From Candidatus Thermokryptus mobilis (GTDB lineage: Bacteria > Bacteroidota > Ignavibacteria > Kryptoniales > Kryptoniaceae): a DNA stretch of 64,000 bases. Numbering within the stretch: the stretch's first letter is position 1; each line of letters opens with the position of its first letter. The position numbers were made by a program, and so were the translations under genes. The notes beneath the pieces are model-generated. The model searched no databases and had not been told where the DNA came from. It saw nothing but the letters and a program-made list of their open reading frames with translations. Location: contig NZ_FAOO01000013.1 in the NCBI RefSeq assembly GCF_900070205.1, positions 1 through 64,000 on the forward strand. The letters run 5' to 3'. This document shows, piece by piece, positions 7,744 through 16,942 of this stretch.

Positions 7744-9693
7744 TCAGTTGCTTGCTGTGCTAGAGATTAGTTCCCTTTTTATCTCGTTCAAAACATCAAC
7801 GACAAGTGAATAATTATGGAGCCCAGAAGCACTCCATCTTTCTATTTCCTCAACCATACGCTTAAGCTCATCCTTATCTTTCCTTGGGCTTTTTAAACTT
7901 AAATCTTTGATCTCAATTATCAATTTTCTCACCTCATTTTTCCACTCAACCGCCATTGCATCATAGCCAGCATCGTGACAGTTTAAGCAAACTTTTTCGC
8001 TCGGACGCATAACTTTATTGTTAACCACATGGCAATCCACACATTCAACCCCAGCTTCTCTCATAACATCTGGCATCTTTTTCCCCAAATAACTTCCAGA
8101 ATAAATTTCATCTGAAATTTTATGGCACGCCTTACAGCCCTCAACCGTTTGATTTTGATGATGGCAAGAATTACAATTATCCTTTGACACGATTAATTCA
8201 CCATGTCTCCTTGCATTTGAATGGCACACATTACATCTCAAACCTTTCTCTTGAACATGCTTTGAATGCTGAAAAACTGTCCCGTAGATTGCTCTTGATA
8301 TATTTTCAATCCCGGTGTGACAATTGGCGCACTCGCCTGGAACACGAGACCCAACTAAAACGCTCGGCACTTGATAATTTAAACCAGCGACTTTCACCGC
8401 CTTAGAAAGATATTCATATGCCTTTGAAATTATTTGATCGGAATAGGTTATATTATGAACCGCTTTCCCAGCTTCAACGACTGCAACCGCGTCTTTCGCC
8501 TTTTGAATATAAATTTTCGCTTCCTTGACATCGGTAAGCGAATCAACCTCTTGAATTGAACTTTTCAGCTGGGAAATCTTCTTATCCGCAGTTTCCTCCC
8601 ATAATTTCAGCAATTTAGCATAACCTTTACCATGGCATGTCTCACAGGATTGCGGACGCGCTATTTTAACTTTTGCTTCCCCAACCAACTCCTCGTGAAA
8701 GATATGACAACTTGCACAATTCAATCCCGCCTCAAACATGGGATTTGGATGTCCCTTTAAACCATTTATATCTTTTCCAGTGAATAATAAAACTTGGTTT
8801 TTATGTTCACCAGTGTGACAAGTTGTGCATTCAAGCTCCTCACCCGGGCTCAATCTCTGAATTTTATGCTGAATCGTGAGATGACATTGTATGCACTCTA
8901 TCTTATGTTCAGAGATGTGAACTCTATGCAAAAGATCTGTATTTCCATATTGGCTCAATCTCGCATGGTCAAAATGACAAGCATAACAATTCTCACGCGG
9001 GACGAATCCATCACCAATAATCGTGTTAACATGACAACGCGTGCATTCTATCCCACGCTTTACGATCTCGCTGTGATCAAATCTGTATTTCACCATTTCC
9101 TCCTTTGGTATTGACTCCCAATGATGACAAGTTTGACAATTTGAAAGTTTTCTATAAATAGCGAATTCAATATCCCCATCTCGCTTGAAATGGCACAAAA
9201 AACAAGTCGTCTCGGTAACAGTTATATGCTCCCCTTGAACTATCTGGGAGTGACAACTCGTGCATCTTAATTTTTTGCCTCGCCTCATCTCTTCAAGATG
9301 CGGAGCATGGTCAAAGACGACACCTTTGAATATAACTTTGCCCTTTAAAAGTCGCGTCTCATGACAACCACTTTGCAAACATGACTCATCAGATATCTCA
9401 GCCCAAGGTTTCCTCTTCGTATATGAACGGGCAAAATAATTCACAACTTGGACAAGACCCTCAACTTTACCTCTAACAGTGCCAGCAAACCCCGGCGGAA
9501 AATGACACTTAACACAAGTTACATCATTATGTGTTGATGTCTTCCAACTCTCGTAAAACGGCTCCATATAATGACATATTGGACAAAAAGAAGGACGGGA
9601 TGTGAACTCCGCTGAAAGTGCAATCACAAACAAAAAAGCTATGACCGCAATGCTTATTTTTAAAAGCGCCTTTTTCAACTTTCCATGTTCCAT
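7744..9693 (-). CDS. 18-heme cytochrome with NapC/NirT-type N-terminal anchor (copy 2)
   Basis: 649 residues. One N-terminal transmembrane helix is followed by a NapC/NirT-like domain (FCPICHYMEPFYESW...STHNDVTCVKCH), the quinol-oxidising module of NrfH, NapC and CymA. The third heme motif is CX4CH (CLQSGCH) and the other seventeen are CXXCH. After heme 12 comes a helical segment ending in AVHNITYSDQ, and after heme 18 a second one ending in GLHNYSLVVD, so the tail of the protein is built as a repeat. The layout (12 hemes, helices, 6 hemes, helices) is identical to the neighbouring gene, with which it abuts without spacing. Probable inner-membrane quinol dehydrogenase that carries electrons deep into the periplasm. 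Confidence 0.88.
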   Translation of the reverse strand: MEHGKLKKALLKISIAVIAFLFVIALSAEFTSRPSFCPICHYMEPFYESWKTSTHNDVTCVKCHFPPGFAGTVRGKVEGLVQVVNYFARSYTKRKPWAEISDESCLQSGCHETRLLKGKVIFKGVVFDHAPHLEEMRRGKKLRCTSCHSQIVQGEHITVTETTCFLCHFKRDGDIEFAIYRKLSNCQTCHHWESIPKEEMVKYRFDHSEIVKRGIECTRCHVNTIIGDGFVPRENCYACHFDHARLSQYGNTDLLHRVHISEHKIECIQCHLTIQHKIQRLSPGEELECTTCHTGEHKNQVLLFTGKDINGLKGHPNPMFEAGLNCASCHIFHEELVGEAKVKIARPQSCETCHGKGYAKLLKLWEETADKKISQLKSSIQEVDSLTDVKEAKIYIQKAKDAVAVVEAGKAVHNITYSDQIISKAYEYLSKAVKVAGLNYQVPSVLVGSRVPGECANCHTGIENISRAIYGTVFQHSKHVQEKGLRCNVCHSNARRHGELIVSKDNCNSCHHQNQTVEGCKACHKISDEIYSGSYLGKKMPDVMREAGVECVDCHVVNNKVMRPSEKVCLNCHDAGYDAMAVEWKNEVRKLIIEIKDLSLKSPRKDKDELKRMVEEIERWSASGLHNYSLVVDVLNEIKRELISSTASN

Positions 9694-11667
9694 TTAATTC
9701 TTATTCCCGTTTTCAACAAAATTAAAACCTCTCATAAACTTTTCAATCCTTTGTCTCAAATCGTCAATATACTGTAAGTTATGCGCTCCAAATGAACCCT
9801 CTCTCAAAAATTCTTCAATCTCGCTTCTCAATCTGACAAACTCTCCAATATTACCTTTATCACTATTAATTTTTAAAAATCGGATCAAATCTGCAAGTGA
9901 AGAATCCCATCTCTCAATTGTCTTCCTTAAATCCTCTCTCTTTCCGGCAAAATCATCAATGTAGCTTTGCTCGTGGCAAGAACCGCAAATCTCAATACCT
10001 GCTCTTATCGGCTTATCACTGTTGGATAAATGGCAATCCTGACAGGAAATGTCCGCTTGAGCCATGAAATCCTCCTCCGAGCTTAAAAACTTACCACGAT
10101 AAAATTTCGCTTGCTTATCGTGACAACTTTCACATTTAACATCAGCTCTTAAATCCCTGTGATGGCAAGAATTACAATCTTTGACAAAGTCAAGAACTTT
10201 TCCATGAGAAGGTTTTAGCGGTTCACCACCTATATGACAGTCAACACAATTTAACTTAAAAAGATGAACGCCATGCGGAAACTCCCTTGACCTGTATAAG
10301 TTATTTAAATTTTCAATACCGAAGTGACAATCAAGACACCTTGAATTATTCTTGAAAACGAACTCAACCGATGGCTTGCTGCGCGATGCCTTTATCTCCT
10401 TTTCAATTTCATCAAGCAAGACATTGACATATTTTATGTTATGCACACCGAAACTGCCATCCCTTTTCACTATCTCAAGATTCGCATTCACATTTTCATT
10501 GTTGAACTCAATCATACCAACCTTTTTTAAAAGACCGGCGATCTCAACTTCCTTCTCAATTTTACTTATCCTCTCTCTAATAATTTTCTGCCACTGTGTT
10601 ACAAGTTTATCATAACCTTTTCCATGACAATTCACACACGACATCGGATTAAATTTCGGAAGTTCAAATAATGTCTCGGCGTGTGTTTTAACAAGTTTAA
10701 CCTCATGACAACCTCTACACGATACCCCGGAGAGAAACATTGGATCGGGCAAAATTGGAACGCCTCTTCCAGCACTTCCAGCGTAGATTTTTTCTTGAAT
10801 GGAATGCCTGTTACCGTGGCATTCCTGACAAACTGGGGAAAAAACTTCAAAAACCTCAATCTTGCCGTGCTTTATCTCATTGTGACATTTAAAACAGTTT
10901 ATCCTCTCTGCGCTGACATGAACCTTATGCATATCCTTTGATCCAAGCGTCATCCCTGCCACACCTATATGACAAGATGAGCATCTCTCTAACCTAACAT
11001 CACCCCTTCCAACGACAACATGAATGTGACAAGTTCCACATTCAACTTTATTCTTGATATATTCTGAATGATTAAATGCAACACCCCAAATCATTATATC
11101 ATCCTTAGGCGGTCCATGACAACTCCCACACCCTGAAACTGGATGTGCCTCCTTTACTTCCCCACCCATAAAATGACACAATACACATATTTTTTCAGAA
11201 ACCGCCTCATGCCTGCCCTGAACAAGCTCGGAATGACATGTCTGGCATTGCATCTTGAAACCGACTTTTTCCTCCGATAAATGATTCAAATGTGTGAAGC
11301 TTATTCTACCGTTTAAGAACTTCACCTCTTTGCCGACATACCCTTTTTCACTATGACATTTCAGGCAGGACTCGTTATCAACCTTTGATCTTATCTCATA
11401 GTTGTAAACGCCAAGATAATACCTCACTATCTCAGAAAAAAGTCGAACTTTTCCTTTGAAATAATTGGAAAATCCACTCCCATAATGGCAAGTTGAACAA
11501 TTCACCTGATTATGTGTTGATGAAAGCCAATTCTCATAATATGGTTTCATAAAATGACAAGAAGCACAAAACTCCGGGTCATCCGATGCCCTTAGAAAGA
11601 GAAAAAATAGATATCCAGCGAAAACTAAAAACACGGATGAAATTAAAATCCGACGCTTACTTTTCAT
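9694..11667 (-). CDS. 18-heme cytochrome with NapC/NirT-type N-terminal anchor (copy 1)
   Basis: 657 residues, a tandem paralogue of the next gene. It has a transmembrane anchor, then a NapC/NirT-like start (FCASCHFMKPYYENW...STHNQVNCSTCH) and eighteen canonical CXXCH motifs. Helical segments with GVHNIKYVNV after heme 12 and GAHNLQYIDD after heme 18 match those of copy 2. Heme 3 is CXXCH here (CLKCH) but CX4CH in copy 2. The start overlaps the end of the cytochrome b561-type gene by 11 bp, so the two are probably co-translated. Geobacter ImcH, a NapC/NirT-type multiheme quinol oxidase used at high potential, is a functional analogue only; that protein is smaller. Confidence 0.88.
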   Translation of the reverse strand: MKSKRRILISSVFLVFAGYLFFLFLRASDDPEFCASCHFMKPYYENWLSSTHNQVNCSTCHYGSGFSNYFKGKVRLFSEIVRYYLGVYNYEIRSKVDNESCLKCHSEKGYVGKEVKFLNGRISFTHLNHLSEEKVGFKMQCQTCHSELVQGRHEAVSEKICVLCHFMGGEVKEAHPVSGCGSCHGPPKDDIMIWGVAFNHSEYIKNKVECGTCHIHVVVGRGDVRLERCSSCHIGVAGMTLGSKDMHKVHVSAERINCFKCHNEIKHGKIEVFEVFSPVCQECHGNRHSIQEKIYAGSAGRGVPILPDPMFLSGVSCRGCHEVKLVKTHAETLFELPKFNPMSCVNCHGKGYDKLVTQWQKIIRERISKIEKEVEIAGLLKKVGMIEFNNENVNANLEIVKRDGSFGVHNIKYVNVLLDEIEKEIKASRSKPSVEFVFKNNSRCLDCHFGIENLNNLYRSREFPHGVHLFKLNCVDCHIGGEPLKPSHGKVLDFVKDCNSCHHRDLRADVKCESCHDKQAKFYRGKFLSSEEDFMAQADISCQDCHLSNSDKPIRAGIEICGSCHEQSYIDDFAGKREDLRKTIERWDSSLADLIRFLKINSDKGNIGEFVRLRSEIEEFLREGSFGAHNLQYIDDLRQRIEKFMRGFNFVENGNKN

Positions 11668-12535
11668 CTGCCTTCCCCTCCTTCATAAGTTTCTCCTTCA
11701 TAATCTTCTCATATTCAAGCGGATGTTCTCTCATCATCCTCTCTTTTGAAATCTTTCCAGTGAAAATCGTTGGATTAAACGGGAATACATGCGGATTAAA
11801 ATGAGCATTATACCAATGCCATATGACAATAGCAAGTGTAGCAAGCATAGCCTCGTCTGAATGCGCCTCCTTAGCTATGTCAAAGACAAACTTCGGGAAA
11901 ATTCCAAGGAAAAAATTATGAAACCATAAAATCAACCCAGACAAAACCATTATCACCATACCCCAATAAACAGCCCAATAATCAAACTTTTCAATATACG
12001 AATACCTACCATATTTAGGTCTCTCGTTCGTTTTGCCAAGCATATATTTAATGTTTTGATAAAAATCAAGGAAATCCTTTTTCCTTGGCAGAAGCTCTTT
12101 AAATTCATTTCTACCCTCTTTCGTAAAAGCTATGTAAATCGTATGCCAAATTGAGACGAAAATTAACATCCCAGCCCCAACCCTATGGATAAACCTTGAC
12201 ACTTGAATCCCACCTATTAAATCAAAAAATAAATTAGCCCACCAAGAATCGTGAAACTTGATCGGTAAGCCAGTTATGATCAACAAAATCACACCAATAG
12301 CAAGCGTCAAATGTTGAAGGCGTATGTTTAAACTGAAACGGACAAAATATTCCTCCTCTTCCTTTTTTGCCTTTTTCAAACTTTCCCTCTTCTTCCTCTC
12401 AACTTCCTCTTCAATCTTCTTGGCTATTTCAATTCTCAACCTCTCGCGAAATTCCTCATCAAGTTCAACATCTTTAGTCTTTTCAACCTCGCTTATCAAT
12501 TTTTCTGCTTCCTCTAATGAATTTTTCCTCTTCAT
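11657..12535 (-). CDS. Di-heme cytochrome b561-type membrane subunit with charged N-terminal extension
   Basis: 292 residues. The first ~65 are strongly charged and probably coiled-coil (EEVERKKRESLKKAKKEEEE). The rest is a four- to five-helix b-type cytochrome of the Ni/Fe-hydrogenase cytochrome b / b561 type. Candidate heme histidines are in RLQHLTL, FIHRVGA, IWHTIYI, EAHSDEA and VIWHWYN. The same domain is fused to the C-terminus of the 17-heme protein (14533-16929), including the RKKDF...KYGRYSYIEK loop. It starts at the base after the stop of the 9-heme gene, so it is almost certainly that protein's quinol-oxidising partner. Confidence 0.85.
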   Translation of the reverse strand: MKRKNSLEEAEKLISEVEKTKDVELDEEFRERLRIEIAKKIEEEVERKKRESLKKAKKEEEEYFVRFSLNIRLQHLTLAIGVILLIITGLPIKFHDSWWANLFFDLIGGIQVSRFIHRVGAGMLIFVSIWHTIYIAFTKEGRNEFKELLPRKKDFLDFYQNIKYMLGKTNERPKYGRYSYIEKFDYWAVYWGMVIMVLSGLILWFHNFFLGIFPKFVFDIAKEAHSDEAMLATLAIVIWHWYNAHFNPHVFPFNPTIFTGKISKERMMREHPLEYEKIMKEKLMKEGKADEK

Positions 12536-13573
12536 TTACTCCACCGATTTTCTTTTTCTCCTAAAATGCCCAATTAAGTCAAGAACGATATGTGTGAACA
12601 GCCCAGCAAGAACGATAAGCGTGAACCACTTAAAGAATGTGTAGACATAATAAACTATCCCAGCTTCTTTTTCACCCGGCAGAATATGGAACTTTCCTTT
12701 TGCCACATTTTCGTTTGCCCTCGGATGACATTTACCACAGGTCTTTGCGAGATTTGCCGGGTGAATTGGTGACTTCGGGTCACGCGATGGTAAAACATCG
12801 TGATATTCATGACAAGAGGCACAATTAGCAGCTCTAACCACACCGAATTTCAAAGCTATACCATGGAAGCTTTCCTTGTACGCTTCTGGATTTTTAACAG
12901 GAACACCAACCCTTTTCATTAACTTTACATCAGAATGACATTTGTCACAAGTTCCAACGACATTTTTTGGATTTAAACTTGATCTCGGGTCCTCCGGAGG
13001 CAAGATATCATGCTCGCGATGACAATCAGAGCAAACCGCCGATTCAAGAACACCTCTCTGAATCCCAGCCCAGTGAATTGAACTATAATACTCATCCCTA
13101 ACCGTTTGATGGCATCTACCACAAAGTTCGGGTATTTTAGTTTTATATACACTTGAACTTGGGTCCTCTGGCTTTTTGACATAATGAACCGTGTGGCAAT
13201 CTTTACAATCGGGCGCATTTTTACCACGGGCTATAGCCCTACTGTGAACGCTTTCCTTATATTTCTCCGGCTTTGCTGTAACAGGAGCCCCAACCGTATT
13301 CCCTTCAAAATGACATTGCAAGCAATGTATTTTCTTGGGCTTGGTAAAATGAGGTATGACCCTTACATCAACATGGCAAGCAACACAGAGAAACTTACTG
13401 TGCACTGAACTTTCAAATTCCTCTCTTGAGACATAAAGTGATTTAAATCTCCCCTGTTCAATCACACCAAAATTTTTAACACCATGACAAACAAAACATC
13501 TATCATTTTTCAACTGCGAATTCGCTTGACCGATCACAAAGAAGAAAAATAAAAAAATCAGCCCATATCTCAT
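12536..13573 (-). CDS. 9-heme c cytochrome with C-terminal transmembrane helix
   Basis: Signal peptide (FFFFVIGQANSQ), nine CXXCH motifs (CFVCH to CGKCH), then a transmembrane helix and a basic tail (GHFRRKRK). The last heme region, CGKCHPRANENVAKGKFH, and the helix after it correspond to CGKCHPGANENFTKGKIH and helix in the 17-heme fusion. It therefore looks like the c-type half of the same module, here unfused. It sits between two b561-type genes, overlapping the upstream one by 4 bp. The domain pair resembles the Geobacter CbcL type (cytochrome b joined to a nonaheme domain), which oxidises menaquinol at low potential. The equivalence is inference. Confidence 0.86.
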   Translation of the reverse strand: MRYGLIFLFFFFVIGQANSQLKNDRCFVCHGVKNFGVIEQGRFKSLYVSREEFESSVHSKFLCVACHVDVRVIPHFTKPKKIHCLQCHFEGNTVGAPVTAKPEKYKESVHSRAIARGKNAPDCKDCHTVHYVKKPEDPSSSVYKTKIPELCGRCHQTVRDEYYSSIHWAGIQRGVLESAVCSDCHREHDILPPEDPRSSLNPKNVVGTCDKCHSDVKLMKRVGVPVKNPEAYKESFHGIALKFGVVRAANCASCHEYHDVLPSRDPKSPIHPANLAKTCGKCHPRANENVAKGKFHILPGEKEAGIVYYVYTFFKWFTLIVLAGLFTHIVLDLIGHFRRKRKSVE

Positions 13574-14256
13574 CTTTCACTTTCCTTATTTTTTATATCA
13601 AGATATTCAAGATAATGGTTTTCCTTGAGCCATTCCTCAGAAACATAACCATGCCAAAAGGAGGAGTTCATCGGGAAATTTCCCGGAGAGAGATGAACTA
13701 AGTAAAGATGCCAAAGGACAAGAAATGTTATTATAAGAGTTGCCGTCGCACTATGTAACGCCTGCGAAAGGTCAAAAAACCATTTCGGGAAAATACCAAA
13801 GAGATAATTGTGAAACCAGAGAACGAAACCGCTCAAAGTCATTATCAAAAAGAATATAAAAAATGCCCAATATTGAATCTTCTCTTTATACGAATACCTG
13901 CCATACATAGGTGGTCTCTCATTTTTGCCTATGTCGTATCTAAAACTTTCAACGAAATCCTTAAAATCTTTTTTCCTTGGCAACAACTCGATGAACTCAT
14001 GTCTGCCCTCAGAGGTGAAAATGATATAAATTAGGTGATAAATTCCCGTTATAAAAAGCAATATCGCTGAAATCCTATGAATAGTTCCCCTCGCTTCAAA
14101 ACCACCCTCAATGAAAATCAAAAACCTCCCAAGCCAAGTATCGTGATACCTCAAAGCAAAACCAGTTATTATCAAAAGTATAACGCTCACCATCAAAAGA
14201 AAATGCTGAATTCTCCAAGAAAGCGAAAAACGCAATATCTTTTTACCTGTTTCCAT
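13570..14256 (-). CDS. Di-heme cytochrome b561-type membrane subunit
   Basis: 228 residues, almost entirely membrane helices, without the charged extension of its paralogue at 11657-12535. Candidate heme ligands lie in RIQHFLL, TIHRISA, IYHLIYI, ALHSATA and LWHLYLV. The RKKDFKDFVESF...YGRYSYKEKIQYWA loop is shared with the other two b561 domains of this operon. It probably takes electrons from menaquinol and hands them to the 9-heme protein, whose ATG overlaps its stop codon. Confidence 0.85.
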   Translation of the reverse strand: METGKKILRFSLSWRIQHFLLMVSVILLIITGFALRYHDTWLGRFLIFIEGGFEARGTIHRISAILLFITGIYHLIYIIFTSEGRHEFIELLPRKKDFKDFVESFRYDIGKNERPPMYGRYSYKEKIQYWAFFIFFLIMTLSGFVLWFHNYLFGIFPKWFFDLSQALHSATATLIITFLVLWHLYLVHLSPGNFPMNSSFWHGYVSEEWLKENHYLEYLDIKNKESER

Positions 14257-14272
14257 ATTTCAACCTATTTTT

Positions 14273-14530
14273 TTATTCAAAATACTCAAAACTTGACCTG
14301 ATCCCATCTGTAACTGAAATTTGTGCCTCAATCTCTTTCAATTTCTCCTCAAGCAAACGGCGATGCTCTTTCTCCATCTCAGCAAGCTCAAGCAAAAACT
14401 TTTGAACCTGAGGCTCGCATGCTTTCAAAGACGCAGAGTAATAATAATCAAACGAATCCTTCTCTCGCTCAATGGCTGTCCTCAAAATTTCAACGATTAT
14501 GTTTTTAACTTCCATATTTTCGCAACTCAT
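14273..14530 (-). CDS. Small ferritin-like (half-rubrerythrin) protein
   Basis: 85 residues, nearly all helical. It has two iron-ligand-like motifs, EREKDSFDYY on the first helix and EMEKEHRRLL on the second, as in one half of the four-helix rubrerythrin/ferritin bundle. A di-iron site would need dimerisation, as in the two-helix encapsulated ferritins. AGAGGT lies a few bases before the ATG and overlaps the end of the 17-heme gene, so it belongs to the cytochrome operon. Possible roles are iron buffering or peroxide protection for heme-rich membranes. Function is unproven. Confidence 0.65.
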   Translation of the reverse strand: MSCENMEVKNIIVEILRTAIEREKDSFDYYYSASLKACEPQVQKFLLELAEMEKEHRRLLEEKLKEIEAQISVTDGIRSSFEYFE

Positions 14531-14532
14531 AG

Positions 14533-16929
14533 CTAAACCTCTTGTTTAATTTTTTGAGTTTTTATCCTTTCAAGCTCCAAAGGATGCTCTTTCTCCATCT
14601 CCTCTTCAGTCAAATAACCAGTCAACCAAGCAAAATTCATAGGATAAACATCCGGGTTGAAAATCACATAATAGATATGCCAAACGATTATAGCCAAGAA
14701 AGCAAGCCACGCTTCAAAATAATGAATTGTATTGCAAACATCAACAAATGTTTTTGAAAACCAACCCATGAAATGATTCTCAAACCAAAGAACCACACCT
14801 GTCACCGTCATAACAACCGTCCCCCAGATCAAAGCCCAATATTCACTCTTCTCAATGTAATTGAACCTGCCAAACTTCGGCTTCTCCTTTGAAAGCCCAA
14901 GATTATATTTTAAAACTTGAACCATATCTTTAACATCTTGCTTCCTAAACATTATGTCCCGTATAAACTCCCTGCCTCTTTTCGTGAAGATGATGTAATA
15001 GAGATGATAAATTGAATCAAGAACTAAGACAACCGCAGCAATTCTGTGTATTAAACCCCTGTATTTAAAAAATCCTTCACCACCGATATTTCTTATACCA
15101 ACAACCCACCAGGCATCCGGAAAAGCAAGCATGAAACCAGTTATTACAAGCGTGAAGAAACTGATAAGAAGCGCAAAATGCTGAACTCTTTCTTCAAGCG
15201 TCATCCTAAGATACAAATTCGTCTTCCGTTCAAGTTCGTCCCTATGATAAACCCCATGCGAATGCTTTTGCTTATACCTATCTATCGTTTTCCTTATCCA
15301 GTCCAGGACATTGTGAATAAACATTGACCCAACGATTGAGACGATCAAAACGATGTAAATCGTTGATATCCAGTAGATGATTTTTTCATCTGTGCTTGTA
15401 ACTGTTACATGGATTTTCCCCTTTGTAAAGTTTTCATTTGCCCCTGGATGACACTTGCCACATGTTTTTACAAGATTTGCCTTGTGAATGCTTGACCTCG
15501 GATCAGAAGATGGTAAAATATCGTGAACACCGTGACAGCTTGCACAATTTGCTGCTTCAACATTCCCAAGGCGGACATTTAAACCATGATAGCTATCAAC
15601 AAACGATTTATATTTACCTGACGGGAGCCCGTACTTCTCTTCAAATTTAACCGAGCCATGACATTTTGAACAAAGTTGAAGTGCGACATTTCTCGGCGCA
15701 ACCGGTGAGCGTGGATCGGTTGGTTCAAGAATTAAATGCTCACCGTGACAATCCGTGCATGTAGGCGAATCGGCGTTACCCTTGCTTAGGGCAACACCGT
15801 GAACGCTTTGACTGAATTCTTCAACTACCTTTACATGACAGCGTCCGCATGTTGAAGCAACATTGAACTTAAAGACCTTTGATGCGGGATTACTTACCTT
15901 CATCATCTCGTGAGCACCGTGACAATCACTGCAAACCGCAGCGTTTTCATTCCCAGCGTGATACAATCGCCCATGAACACTTTTCTCATAAGAAGATATA
16001 AAACTTGAAGTGTGCGTCATCCTCTGCCTGACATCCGGATTATCAAGGTGACATCTCAAACAAATTTCTATCTCATTTGCTCGGCTTATCTTTGATTTTG
16101 AACTCGTTACTTTAAATATATCGTGCTCACCGTGACAGTCCGTGCAAGTCGGCGCCTGTTCAAAACCACTAGCGAATGATTTCCCATGATCGGACTCAAA
16201 ATAATTCCTTGAAATTTCCTCGTGACATTTCATACATGTATGAGATATATTTCGCCTTGCAACACTTGAATTCGGATCGCTCGCCTTCAACACCTTATGC
16301 CCCGTATGACAACCAGAACAAGGTACGACCTTCCCGTGAATGCTCTCTTTATATTTCAAAACGAACTCCTGCTTCTCGTGCACGATCTTCTTGTCAGCAT
16401 GACAGCGTAAACAAACATCAGAAGAAGCTAACTTAACAGAATGATATCCATGACAACTGATGCAATTAGCGCCATTTCTAACATTACCATGAACGCTGGC
16501 TTTAAAATCGTCAAATTCTTTAACATGACAATTTGAACATCTCCTAACGAAATCCGAACGTGAAACCTTTACAATCCCATGAACATCTCCATGGCATGAA
16601 GAACAACCAACAACACTCGCATGCTTACTTTTATTAAACTCAACCACCTCGTTTCCGTGACAAATTGAGCAATCAACCGATTCAATTTTTTCTTTGTGCG
16701 GGATTTCATCAGGGTTAAAGCCCAAATGACAATCAATACAACTCAAAGAGGAATGAACGGACTTCTCAAACTTCTTTTGATCAACATAAAGAGAAATCAC
16801 CTTACCTGCTCGTTCCATGGTAAGCGTTTTATCATCATGACAGGCAAAACATTGAGAATTATCCTGCGACAATAAAGGTGCTTTCAAAATCAAAATTAAT
16901 AAAAATGATTTGAATGCCTTCCTGAGCAT
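14533..16929 (-). CDS. 17-heme c cytochrome fused to a cytochrome b561-type domain
   Basis: 798 residues. A signal peptide is followed by about 520 residues with seventeen CXXCH motifs in the repeat pattern SVHG...C.DCHG.H...DPRS...C..CH. Then come a transmembrane helix (YIVLIVSIVGSMFIH) and a b561-type four-helix domain with candidate ligands RVQHFAL, LIHRIAA, IYHLYYI and IWHIYYV. This joins quinol oxidation and a long periplasmic heme wire in one chain. Geobacter CbcL has the same logic with nine hemes in the c domain. Its C-terminal half matches the split 9-heme plus b561 gene pair downstream, so the operon holds both fused and unfused forms. It follows the receiver gene by 13 bp. Confidence 0.88.
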   Translation of the reverse strand: MLRKAFKSFLLILILKAPLLSQDNSQCFACHDDKTLTMERAGKVISLYVDQKKFEKSVHSSLSCIDCHLGFNPDEIPHKEKIESVDCSICHGNEVVEFNKSKHASVVGCSSCHGDVHGIVKVSRSDFVRRCSNCHVKEFDDFKASVHGNVRNGANCISCHGYHSVKLASSDVCLRCHADKKIVHEKQEFVLKYKESIHGKVVPCSGCHTGHKVLKASDPNSSVARRNISHTCMKCHEEISRNYFESDHGKSFASGFEQAPTCTDCHGEHDIFKVTSSKSKISRANEIEICLRCHLDNPDVRQRMTHTSSFISSYEKSVHGRLYHAGNENAAVCSDCHGAHEMMKVSNPASKVFKFNVASTCGRCHVKVVEEFSQSVHGVALSKGNADSPTCTDCHGEHLILEPTDPRSPVAPRNVALQLCSKCHGSVKFEEKYGLPSGKYKSFVDSYHGLNVRLGNVEAANCASCHGVHDILPSSDPRSSIHKANLVKTCGKCHPGANENFTKGKIHVTVTSTDEKIIYWISTIYIVLIVSIVGSMFIHNVLDWIRKTIDRYKQKHSHGVYHRDELERKTNLYLRMTLEERVQHFALLISFFTLVITGFMLAFPDAWWVVGIRNIGGEGFFKYRGLIHRIAAVVLVLDSIYHLYYIIFTKRGREFIRDIMFRKQDVKDMVQVLKYNLGLSKEKPKFGRFNYIEKSEYWALIWGTVVMTVTGVVLWFENHFMGWFSKTFVDVCNTIHYFEAWLAFLAIIVWHIYYVIFNPDVYPMNFAWLTGYLTEEEMEKEHPLELERIKTQKIKQEV

Positions 16930-16942
16930 AGGTTGATATCTT

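Noticed and set aside
7744-11667. Identifying the 18-heme proteins as NrfA-type nitrite reductases
   Set aside because: The HN-containing helices resemble those in NrfA, but no CXXCK active-site heme or full-length NrfA catalytic core is visible.
383-16929. Many evenly spaced short repeated words (TGACA, TGRCA) on the plus strand, resembling a repeat array
   Set aside because: They are the reverse complement of CXXCH heme codons and disappear once the minus-strand cytochromes are translated. No CRISPR-like repeat-spacer structure exists.
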